The notes under the pieces are model-generated. The model worked only from the letters and a program-made list of their open reading frames with translations. It had not been told where the DNA came from and ran no database searches. The position numbers and the translations under genes are program-made. This document shows positions 1-8,524 of a stretch of 64,000 bases of DNA, one piece after another; the stretch's first letter is position 1; every line of letters begins with the position of its first letter. This stretch comes from Hemerocallis citrina (Eukaryota > Streptophyta > Magnoliopsida > Asparagales > Asphodelaceae): assembly GCA_017893485.1 (NCBI GenBank), contig CM030360.1, forward strand, positions 5,692,467 to 5,756,466. Reading direction: 5' to 3'.

Positions 1-566
1 AAAAAAGTGTCATACCGTTATTTGGAGTAACGGCATAGGTTATTTTGTTTTTCGACAGCTTGTAGTCTCCATTTAGAGAAAAAATTGCAAGTGTGAAAAC
101 CTTATAACAGATGCCGTTACGGCATTCTCAATACCAATGCCGTTATTTGGAATAACAGCATCAGTTATAAATTTATTTTATAAAAAAGTAACTTATTATT
201 CATCCTCTCTGACGAATAAGTTAATTAAAAAAAAAATTATAACTGAACGGCATCAGTTATAATTTTTTTTTATAAAAAAAATTAACTAATTTGTTCATTC
301 TCTCTGTTTCCAAACAACGGCAAAAGTTCATTTATATATAACTGATGTCGTTATCTCAAATAACGGCATCAGTCATTCGAATGCCATTATTCAGGATAAG
401 GACATTATTTATAAGTTTTTTTCACACTTAGAATTTTTTAAAGTTAGAAGATTCACACTTATAAGAGAAATATACTGATGCCGTTATTTGAAAAAAAATG
501 TAAAATAGATGCCGTTATTGGAAATAACGGCATGTAAATAACCTATGCTGTTATTTCCAATAACGG
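1..566. repeat. Array of palindromes around ATGCCGTTATTNNAATAACGGCAT, edge of an unidentified mobile element
   Basis: Many copies of a palindromic unit (ATGCCGTTATT joined to AATAACGGCAT through 2-4 bases) lie at about 11-42, 109-170, 240-265, 341-410 and 472-566. Several are followed by CAGTTATAA or preceded by ATAACCTA. Spacers are A/T-rich. Each unit could fold into a hairpin, and adjacent copies occur in both orientations. Subterminal arrays of this kind are known from CACTA and Mutator-type elements, where they bind transposase, but no terminal inverted repeat or transposase is visible here. The array runs off the left edge of the window, so the family and full length are unknown. Confidence 0.7.
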
Positions 567-700
567 TTTATGCTGACGTGTCCTAAACAGAGGCAGATCG
601 CTAATTGTTTTCGGAAGTGGAGCAGAGCGCCAAATATTTTTAAAAAGTGGGGCAGTACGGCAAAATTTTCAAAGGTAAGCACATTGCTTGATACACCAAT
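567..700 (-). repeat. Three-beat phrase beside the palindrome array
   Basis: Read on the minus strand, this segment carries three imperfect copies of a short phrase ending in CTGC/GCC plus CCACTT: one near 640-665 (GCCCCACTTTTTAAAAAT), one near 605-635 (CTGCTCCACTTCCGAAAAC) and a shorter one near 585-600 (CGATCTGCC). A closely similar cadence (CCCACTTTTTGAAAGTATTT, then CTGCTTTCGAAAGTATTT) precedes a different palindrome array at 43200-43275. I infer that it is part of the same kind of mobile element as the neighbouring array. It is not coding. Confidence 0.45.
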
Positions 701-1345
701 AAATAGTGCATTGCTTGATATACACATGAGTAGTGCATAGGTAAAAAAAAACCTGAGAAAAAGCTGAAGGTAAAGAAACAAACATCTATTACCATCATTT
801 TTTTTCCAGAAGCACATTTGTTATAATAATTAAATCAAAAAGTTGATAGAAAAATTTAAATTTTCACTTTTACTTGTAAACTTTAGTTGCACTTTGCATC
901 TCCAGCCCTAGTTGTACACAAGAGAGAGAGCAATAACAAAGTTGGGTTGCCTTTGATGTTTACCAGTGATCAGCACATGCAATCCACTTTTCCACCTCAA
1001 AATTGACTTTGTAAATTTACCTCCCCTACAAGTAAGGAACATCACCCTACCACAACTTCCATTCGATTTCCCCCCAAAAAATTTGAAAACAAAAATAAAT
1101 TAAAGCACATTATTGGAAAAGTAAAGAATCTCTAAAACCCACAAACAAAAACATGGCACCTTTACAAAAGTACTCCTAGAAAGCATACACCTCACACTCC
1201 ATATGCGGTTACATACATACCGACCTTGTTCATACTCCTAACTATATATATACTCATTCAGTGGAGAACGAAGGAAAGAAAGAAGGAAAGACAGAGACTG
1301 ATAAAACCACCATAACAAAATTCCCACTTCCTTAACAAGAACAGG
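701..1345 (+). promoter_or_regulatory. Upstream region and TATA box of the SMXL gene
   Basis: This is AT-rich non-coding DNA upstream of the SMXL start codon. A clear TATA box (CTATATATATAC) lies at 1242-1253, which would place transcription start near 1275-1285. That leaves a leader of roughly 60-70 nt containing a GAAAGAAAGAAGGAAAGA purine tract (about 1272-1290), a common feature of plant 5' UTRs. No upstream ATG lies between the predicted start site and codon 1. No specific transcription-factor site can be called with confidence. Confidence 0.55.
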
Positions 1346-3203
1346 ATGAGAGCTGGAGGGTGCACAGCTCAACAAGCCCTCACCGCCGAGGCAGCTGCCA
1401 CGGTGAAGCAGGCAGTAGCCCTAGCCCGCCGGCGAGGCCATGCACAGGTGACCCCACTCCACGTGGCAACCACCATGCTGACATCATCCCCCACCGGCCT
1501 CCTCCGCTCCGCCTGCACCCTCCACTCCCACTCCCACCCTCTCCACTGCAAAGCCCTCGTGCTTTGCTTCAACGTCGCCCTCAACCGCCTCCCTGCCTCC
1601 TCTTCCTCTTCCCCCATCCTTGGAAGCCACCACCACCACCTTCCATCTCTTTCTAATGCCCTTGTCGCTGCCTTCAAGAGGGCCCAGGCTCACCAGCGTC
1701 GAGGTTCAATTGAGAGCCAACAACAGCCACTTCTCACAGTCAAGATTGAATTAGAGCAGCTCATTATATCCATCTTGGATGACCCAAGTGTGAGTAGAGT
1801 CATGAGGGAAGCTGGCTTTTCCAGCCCGCAAGTCAAAGCCAATGTAAAGCAAGCTGTATCAATCACAACACAAACTCGGGCTACCGCTACTAACCCTAAT
1901 CCTAATCCTAACCCTAAGGGTTTTGATGATGTCTCAAGTGTTGTAGACAGCCTGGCGAGTGGGAAGAAGAGAAGCCTGGTGGTGGTAGGGGAGAGCTTAC
2001 CATACAGTGAAGAAGTAGTTAAAGGGGTGATGGATAGGGTTGAGAAAGGTGAAGTCCCTGAGGTATTGAAGAGCCTTCAGTTCATAACACTTCCAGTACT
2101 CTTCCCTTTTCGGAACTTGAATAGAGATGAGGTGGAGCAGAAGGTCGGGGAGTTGAAGACCTTAGTGAGGAGCTGTTGTGTGGGTCCCATAGGGGGAGCA
2201 GTCATCTTGTACTTGGGGGATCTGAGGTGGATTGCCGAGTACTACAGAGCTGGTGGTGGTGGTGGTGGTGGTGGTGTGGAGCAAGTGATGATGGAGATTA
2301 GGAGGTTGGTTTATTATGGTGATGGAGGGGATGAGACTACTAATGGTGGGAGGTTTTGGGTGGTGGGTGTTGCTACACACCAGACATACAAGAGGTGCAG
2401 GGTTGGCAACCCCTCATTAGAGGCTGCTTTGGACCTTCATCCTCTCACCCTTGTTCCTACTGCTACCTTGGAACTCACTCTCAACTGTCATAACAGGTAA
2501 TTGTTGACCATAAGCAGAAACTCCACTGTTCAATTAGTAAGTGTTTTAAACGACATAACAGAAAGATTAATAAAACACCTATTATCTAAATATGAGTTAA
2601 ACACTTCATAATAAAAAGTACTAGTGAAACATAAACTAAAGGATAGAAGAAAAAAAAATCTACTAAAACACAAGACAACCCAGTTAGCTGTGGAGTGCAT
2701 TAATTGGTCATAAAGTTTTCTGTAGTAACTGTTATTCTTCTTCTTGGATCATCAAAATATGGGTTTTTAGTTGGTAAATAGATTTACTTTGTTTTGTAAA
2801 ACTGATTGATGGTCAATGAGTTGATTACTTGAGAAGTGGGTTGTCGTGTGATTCTCTATAGAAAGTTGGATCCATGAACTTTAATATGTATAGAAAGTGG
2901 CAGCTTATCTTCTCTGCTTTTGTTTCCTTTGTCTTTTTCCTTCTTCTTTTTAACTGTTAACCAATATTTAACGTCAGATTTGGTCCTCCCATACATTAAG
3001 AGAACAATTGTATATTAAGACTTTTTCAAGTGATTTTCTTCTTCTTTGCTTTGGCAAAATTAGTTCCGGGATTCAAATTCAAAAATTCTGTAAAAAAAAA
3101 GTATTAAAAGGTGTGCACACCAAAAGAAGGTGTTTAAGGAGAATAAACTGGTCCTTCTAAGTATCTCTCTGATATATATACATATACATATATATATACA
3201 TAC

Positions 3204-3270
<67 letters not shown>

Positions 3271-4837
3271 GCCGATCATGTGCGAACCAGTTCGCACGAA
3301 TCACGCGCGAATAAGCTGTGCAGCAGTCCAATCTTGCATGATCATGATCGGACGGCTGGGCGTGCCAGTTCGCACGTGATCCGGTTCGCACCACCCCCTA
3401 TATATATAATATTTTGTGCAAACTTTTCCAATTAGAAGTGCTGTTGGCCTAATTTTAGAGAATCCCTAGCTATGTTTCTGATCTCTATCTCCATATCTTT
3501 TGTCAGTGATTCACAAAGCAAGGGTACTGAAGATGGACCTATTAGTTGGCCAATAGTAGAAGATGGACAAAGGAATCAGCTCAATTGCTCTAAAGTTTCT
3601 AATAGCCAAAGTTCAATGAACACCTCTACTCTACCTCCATGGCTTCAACAGTACAAGGAAGAGACCAAGAGAGAAACAACTAATGATAAGGTATCAATAG
3701 AGCTTATAAGTAGAGCATTATTTCCTCTCCATACTGTAATATAATAAATACCTCTAGCATTCTGTTATGTGTCTAACTTCCTCTTAATATATCTGTACGT
3801 TTTTCTATCTTTTCTAGGAGGATTTCCAACACCAGTACTCTTCAGAGATCACCCTCCTTTTCTCTTCAGTGTCTCCTTCATCTTCTTCCATCTCTTCCTA
3901 TGATCAGCCTTTCTCAAGCTTGCACCACTTCCTCCGTCCTTGGCCTACTACAAAACACAGCACAGGAAACTATTTACAAGAGAAGAACGAGAATGAAAGA
4001 CCGTCCGGCCCTAGCTCCAGCCCTAATTCGGCTTCGACCCTTGAGACTATGGAACTGGAGTACCTCTCAAAGTTTAAGGAGATCAATGCTGAGAACTTGA
4101 AGATCTTGTGCAACGAAATGGAAAAGAAGGTACCATGGCAAAAATCCATTATCCCTGAAATAGCTAGCACCATTCTACAGTGTAGATCAGGGATGATGAA
4201 GAGGAAAGAGCGAGAAAGAAACAAGGAAGAAACTTGGTTGTTTTTTCAAGGTGGTGATGTTGAAGGAAAAGAGAAGGTTGCTAGGGAGATAGCAAGCCTA
4301 GTCTTTGGTTCTCCGTCACGCCTTGTTTCGATTGGGCTCAGTAGCTTCTCGTCAACTAGGTCTGATTCTACTGATCATATTGTTGGTAACAAAAGGTCTA
4401 GATCAGAAGCAAGCCATAGTTACCTAGAGAGATTCTTTGAAGCAGTTAACGTGAGCCCACATCGAGTTTTCCTAGTTGAAGATATAGAGCAAGTGGATGC
4501 ATACTCACAGAAGGGAATGAAAGCGGCAATTGAGAAAGGAAGAATAGGGAGTTTCAGTGGTGAAGTTAGTTTAGAGGATGCTATTATCATCTTAAGTTGT
4601 GAAACCTTTGATTCCAGATCTAAAGCTTGCTCTCCACCAGTCAAGCAGAAGTTGGAATTTGGTGAAAAGAAGAAGGTTCAAGAAGATGAGAAAGAGATGG
4701 AGTCCTCTGTTTGCTTGGATTTGAATCTTTGTGATCCCGGCGAAGAAGAAGATGAGGGGGATTGTTCTGCCGGGGAAGTGGGGCTAGTTGAATCTGTCGA
4801 TAGATCTTTCTTCTTTAAACTGCCAGAGGATTCATAG
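1346..4837 (+). CDS. SMXL4-like: SMAX1-LIKE protein of the SMXL3/4/5 clade (exons 1346-2496, 3507-3690, 3818-4837)
   Basis: This predicts a 784-residue nuclear co-repressor related to Clp/Hsp101 ATPases. In Arabidopsis the SMXL3/4/5 clade promotes phloem formation and, unlike SMAX1 or D53, resists strigolactone/karrikin-triggered MAX2-dependent degradation. Exon 1 gives the double Clp-N region (about residues 8-170; starts TAQQALTAEAAATVKQA), a glycine run near residue 305 and the D1-like region. Exon 2 contains LPPWLQQYKEE. Exon 3 gives the D2-like region with a weak P-loop (GGDVEGKEK, about 590), LSSFSSTRSDS, VEDIEQ and SRSKACSPP. The EAR motif LDLNL is at 745-749, which would recruit TOPLESS. 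No RGKT motif is present, as expected for this clade. Both introns have GT-AG borders (donors CAG/GTAATT and AAG/GTATCA; acceptors GTCAG and TCTAG), and frame is kept through the 2-nt split codon and the second junction. The start is the first ATG after the TATA box. The length is somewhat short for the family, mainly in the middle. Assignment within SMXL3/4/5 is from remembered family features and would need a tree. Confidence 0.92.
3172..3268. repeat. (TA)n / (CATA)n microsatellite in SMXL intron 1
   Basis: A run of TATA/CATA units passes into a pure (TA)n stretch of more than 20 units, ending at 3268. It lies in intron 1 about 240 bp before the exon 2 acceptor. Such tracts are hypervariable between individuals, so this is a likely length polymorphism. 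A short TATATATAA remnant on the far side of the next element suggests the tract was interrupted by an insertion. Confidence 0.9.
3269..3399. mobile_element. Short element embedded in a (TA)n tract (Micron-like by position)
   Basis: About 130 bp of GC-richer DNA is flanked by TA repeats on both sides. It contains a perfect inverted repeat, GTGCGAAC-CA-GTTCGCAC (3281-3298), and further GTTCGCAC copies near 3369 and 3384. On the minus strand it begins TAGGGGGTGGTGCGAACC. No ORF is present. Elements that insert into (TA)n microsatellites are known in plants (Micron in rice). Whether this belongs to that family is inference, because TSDs cannot be recognised inside a TA tract. Confidence 0.5.
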
Positions 4838-5003
4838 TTTGCTGTTTGATTATATTGGTTCTTAGTTTGATGTTAACTCATCATTATTGTTATATATTTT
4901 AAATTTTTCGTTTTTTAATGCAATTTTTGATATGGTTGAATTGAAGACCATTGTCCTAAGTAGAAAACTACTACTAGAAAACACTTGTACAATTTATTTA
5001 TTT
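4838..5003 (+). other. SMXL 3' untranslated and downstream region
   Basis: AT-rich sequence follows the SMXL stop codon. It contains T-rich runs and a weak AATGCAATTTTT context near 4917, but no canonical AATAAA. The polyadenylation site cannot be placed with confidence. The region ends where the L1-like repeat begins (T-rich run before CGTTAACAGACGG). Confidence 0.4.
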
Positions 5004-5850
5004 TTTAATCGTTAACAGACGGTTGAAGACCCCCTGTGTTTCGTTAAAAAGAATTTAACAAAACATTCAACAAAAAATAATGATTATGAAGTTCATGAAA
5101 CCCAACAGACTGGGCCATGGAACTCATACTCTCCAAACTCCAAACAAATAATACAACAAAATCTAATCCTACTGGTCAACCGACCTCGTCAAAACAAGTT
5201 CCCTATATCAACCCAATTTAACCTGAATAGGTCAAACACTGAGCTCATTCTCTCTTATCAAACATTGAGCTCCTTAACACGAGAGACCCCATAGGCACCC
5301 ATCAATCTGACATGAACATGTCTAAATTAAGCCCCTAGCTTGACTACCATTGACTATCACCGCCACCTCGCAACGAGAGCTGTCGTCACCCCCGACAGTC
5401 TTACAAACGCCACCTCAAGCCTATAGATACGTGAGAAACCACATGCATCCCTCCAATACGACCTGAATAGGTCAATATTAAGTCATTCTCTCACAACCTA
5501 GCTTATCCACCATCTACTGTTACCCACAATCGCGACTTGCCGTTGCCTCAACGATAACTCAAATTCCACCTCCAAGCTCAATGGTAAGAGAGAAACCCTA
5601 GGCACCCACCCAATTCAATCTGAATAGGTCAAATTGATACCCTATCTCTCATCACTAAGCTTGTCCATCGTTCTCCATCACATCCAGTATTAACCGTAAC
5701 GGCTGTCGCCCCCAATGGTAACACAAACGTCCTCACCAAGCCCCCTGACATGAGAGAGATTCCAGGCACCCACTTAATTTGACCTGAATATGTCAAAATT
5801 AGGCCCAAACTTTTAACTTACTTGACCATCGTCGCCCCACAACAACTATG
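5004..5850 (-). mobile_element. Non-LTR (L1-like) retroelement fragment with internal tandem repeats
   Basis: The first 200 bp match the insert at 21189-21466: both share CGTTAA...CGG, GTTTCRTTAAAAAG, TTAACAAAACAT, ATGAAGTTCA and ACAAAATCTAATCCTACTG. That second insert has a poly-A tail (poly-T on this strand) and a 17-bp TSD, so the family is a non-LTR retroelement in minus orientation. From about 5210 a unit of roughly 150-160 bp repeats about four times. Each unit carries (A/C)CTGAATAGGTCAA (near 5222, 5311 degenerate, 5463, 5620 and 5782), then a TCTCTC run, AGCTTGTCCA-like text and GGCACCCACC. No ORF with reverse-transcriptase motifs is visible. The right edge is approximate and no TSD was found for this copy. 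Confidence 0.55.
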
Positions 5851-6138
5851 ATTCATTTTCTTGATTATTGGAAGTTGGTTGTAATTTGGATATTAGGGAA
5901 AAAGTCATTTGGATATTATGGGAAATATTTTGGTGGGGGAAGAGAGGGAGGAGCCAACTCCTCACTTATGGAGGATCTAAACGAGGAAGGAGGGTGTGAG
6001 AGGAGGATTCGGGTTTGGGTTCAGAACCGGGTGAGAAAGCAAGTTGTGGCGGAGGTGGTGGCAGGGTGGTGGCTGGTTGATATGAGCGACGAGAGGCGGC
6101 AACGAAAGTGGAGTGGACGAGAGGCGGCGGGAGGAAAG
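5851..6138. other. GC-rich non-coding segment interrupted by a solo LTR
   Basis: This G-rich, purine-rich plus strand (GGAGG, GGCGG and GTGGTGG runs) resumes after the solo LTR at 6847-6905, showing that the LTR split it. Open frames exist on both strands, but they are low-complexity Pro/Arg or Gly/Arg and match nothing I recognise. A similar G-rich block occurs at 9110-9480. It may be an untranslated region of a transposable element; identity unknown. Confidence 0.35.
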
Positions 6139-6841
6139 TGTTAGAAAAACTGAGGATCTTGTTGAGTCTTCGACACAATCAACACAAACCACCAAGCAAA
6201 AACCAATCATACAAAGTACACCAGAATTGTCCCGGTTGGGGCTTTCGCCTTAATCCGGGAGAGGAAGAACCAACATGTTATTTCAACTAGAAAAGATACA
6301 AGAATATTACAATTCTCACCACGACACTCTCTCAAGTCTAACTGGAACTAGGTTGTTGTTTACAATGAAGAAATCTTTCACCCGCTCGGATGAAGTGCTC
6401 TCTTCTTCTATTCGGCACTCAATGGAATCATATCGTTCTAGAAACCATTACAATTGCATTTACAGATCTAAAGAAACCCTAGTTTGATACACTTGATACA
6501 TTAACCATCCGATTACTACTGAAGAGATAACCCTGCATTAAGAGTCGTATGATCTAACTTGAAGACGAAGTAGGGCTTCTCACGAATCTCCAAGACTCAA
6601 CACAAATAACTCATCTGCGCCGCGGGCAATCGCCCGTAGACAACAAACGGTCGACCGTTCCCCTCTCGGGAACCCTGTACAGTCAGGGCGATCGACTGAC
6701 CCCAAGTGCGGTTGACCGCAACTCCACCTGTTTGCTTCTGCCGACTGCTTTCCTTCTTCTTTGATGCCTTGCTTCGATCCATCTCAACGCTCCATCGTCT
6801 TCTTCATTGGACATGTGTATGCAAGATATACAAACCCAACA
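6139..6841. mobile_element. Solo LTR, copy 1 (TSD GAAAG)
   Basis: The segment begins TGTTAGAAAAACTGAGG and ends ATACAAACCCAACA, so it has TG...CA ends. It is flanked by the 5-bp duplication GAAAG (6834-equivalent sites at 6134-6138 and 6842-6846). A homologous 686-bp copy with its own TSD lies at 28496-29181. Shared landmarks are GATCTTGTTGAGTCTTCGAC, CTTTCGCCTTAATCCGG, GGGAACCCTGTACA and GACCG-rich repeats. No internal domain, primer-binding site or polypurine tract is adjacent, so this is a solo LTR left by recombination between two LTRs. The parent family (copia or gypsy) cannot be told from the LTR alone. Confidence 0.85.
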
Positions 6842-6846
6842 GAAAG

Positions 6847-6982
6847 GAGGTGGAGCGACGGGAGGCGGCTGAGGGGGGCAATGGATGGAGATGGATAGGC
6901 TAGGGTTTGTCCACTTGTGCAATTATATCCTACTACTTCCTGTAAGATAGGTTTGTTGCGTTGTTATTCATAATCTAAATCA
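6847..6982. other. Short flank between solo LTR and CACTA element
   Basis: The right half of the GC-rich segment interrupted by the solo LTR continues to about 6905 and is followed by AT-rich sequence. No gene or element boundary other than the CACTA target site (TCA, 6980-6982) is visible. Confidence 0.4.
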
Positions 6983-7004
6983 TACTACAAGAAAAATATG
7001 CTAC

Positions 7005-7160
7005 CTCGGCGTATCTATTCCGATGTTTGGGCAGAAACGCCGGGGTAGAACATGGGATTAAAAAAAATTAAAACAGCTTCTTATATACCAGCGTTTCTTA
7101 TAATCGCCGGAGTAGTGCGAGGGTACACCGGCGTTTATTATAAAAAACACCGGAATAAAG
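7005..7160. repeat. Left subterminal palindromes of the CACTA element
   Basis: Repeats such as CCTCGGCGT, AACGCCGGGGTAG, CCAGCGTTT, CGCCGGAGTAG, CACCGGCGTTTATT and ACACCGGAATAAAG alternate in orientation within 150 bp of the left terminus. The same motif recurs at the right end. In En/Spm-type elements subterminal repeats bind the TnpA protein and are needed for transposition. Confidence 0.65.
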
Positions 7161-7442
7161 GCCTTAATATCTCATATCCCCAAATTTTCATTTGCCCTCC
7201 CAAAAATTTTCATTCTCTTTCTCCCGCCCATGACCCCCCCTCCCCGGCCGTCCTCGGCAACCGCCCTACATAGCTGTGCCCCTCCCTCCACATCGTCCCC
7301 GACCATCCTAGCCCCTACATATATCTCTCTCACAAACCCTAGGCCCGGCCACCGTGCCCCCACGTTGCCATTGCAGTCGCCGTGGCCGTTCCCGCGCCGT
7401 CACTCCGATCACCATTATCTTCCTCCATCTCTTAAACCCTAG
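7161..7442 (+). other. Probable untranslated first exon of the CACTA element
   Basis: A C-rich pyrimidine tract with CTCTCTC and AAACCCTAG motifs, typical of plant 5' leaders, ends at a good splice donor (CCTAG/GTATGA). Downstream DNA becomes strongly AT-rich like an intron. An open frame of about 70 codons crosses it, but it is low-complexity Pro/Ser and is probably not translated. Confidence 0.35.
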
Positions 7443-8331
7443 GTATGAATTTGAGAATTTGTTAATTTGTGAATTTGAGAATTTGGGTTTGTGAGAAAAA
7501 TAATTAGGGTTGAGATTGTGAAATAGTTGGAGATGATGGATTATTTCATTAGTTGTACTCTTCATTATTGTTTTCCTTGAACAAAATGGCTTAAGTTTTA
7601 ACAATGTAGTTCCTCAATGACTTGGTTTATCTCCTTTTGCAGTAGCTAGAAGATGAGTTAACGATATTAAAAAATGTGTTTGATTTTACATAGATCACCA
7701 TAGCCGTGAACATTGATGCATTTCATTTTACAATTTCAACTACGGATATTAAATTCAATGCAATGTTAGGGGAAGTGGAAAATGAAACAAGGGAGGATGC
7801 AAAGGTTGCTTTTGGTTTCAGAATTTGAAACTCTTCAAATTGTTCCAGTGAAGTGCTTTTTGGAGAAACTACTTACTAAAATATTCCACTTGTAAAATGT
7901 TCCAGTGAAGTGCTTCTAAGGTGTTATTTGTATGCTTGGATCCCAAAGGCTTGATTAAGGAGGGGACTGAGTAATTGACTTACATTGTTTTAGAGTAAAT
8001 TTTGTTTAGATTTATATGTTTTAGAGTTTATTTGTTTTAGGACTGTAATTATGGATTTTAGGGTTGCATGAATGTAGTTAATTTTGCATGTGATATGTTA
8101 GAAATGTTTAATGTTCTTAAGTGGTGTATGATCTTGAGGGGTTATGTTTGATTGTAGTTACATATATTTGTTGAATAGGGGGTTTGAGTTTGTTTCATTT
8201 TTATATATGCATCCATTGTGTTCTTTGTAGTTGGTTGAGTTTTCATATTTAATATTATTTGTCTTAAATTTTGTTAATTTGTCTTAAAAGTTAATGTTAT
8301 ATATGCATCTACTTTCGGTGGTATGGTTTAG

Positions 8332-8480
8332 TACCGATGCCGACTCAAGTCTTCAGTCGTCGTGCATCTACTTCCGGTGGAACCCAAAATGAGGAGATGA
8401 CAAAGTTGAAGGCACATGTGGCACTTCTTCAAGAGCAAATGACACATTTAATCAGAAAACAAACTCAAGTCCCACCACCG
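8332..8480 (+). pseudogene. TnpA/Transposase_24-like exon of the CACTA element
   Basis: An AG acceptor (GGTTTAG) precedes this exon and a donor (CCG/GTTAGT) follows it. It encodes about 48 residues beginning MPTQVFSRRASTSGG, then a short coiled-coil (MTKLKAHVALLQEQMTHL) and a Pro-rich end. A Ser/Gly-rich stretch followed by a heptad-like segment of this kind is typical of the C-terminal part of plant CACTA TnpA-like proteins. The upstream DNA-binding part is not visible, so this is a remnant. The family call rests on composition and on its position inside the CACTA element. Confidence 0.5.
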
Positions 8481-8524
8481 GTTAGTATTATAACTTGTAT
8501 ATACATTGATTATACAAGCTAGTA

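Noticed and set aside
1..566. CRISPR-like array of regularly repeated palindromes
   Set aside because: Spacing is irregular, spacers are A/T-rich and partly repeated, and the genome is a plant nucleus. A mobile-element subterminal array explains it better.
1369..1693. Open frames on both strands overlapping the SMXL first exon
   Set aside because: They are shadows of the GC-rich exon 1 in other frames. Only the plus frame from 1346 continues through two splice junctions and carries family motifs.
3130..3435. Frames rich in Tyr/Ile/His across the (TA)n tract
   Set aside because: They are translations of a microsatellite inside an SMXL intron, not genes.
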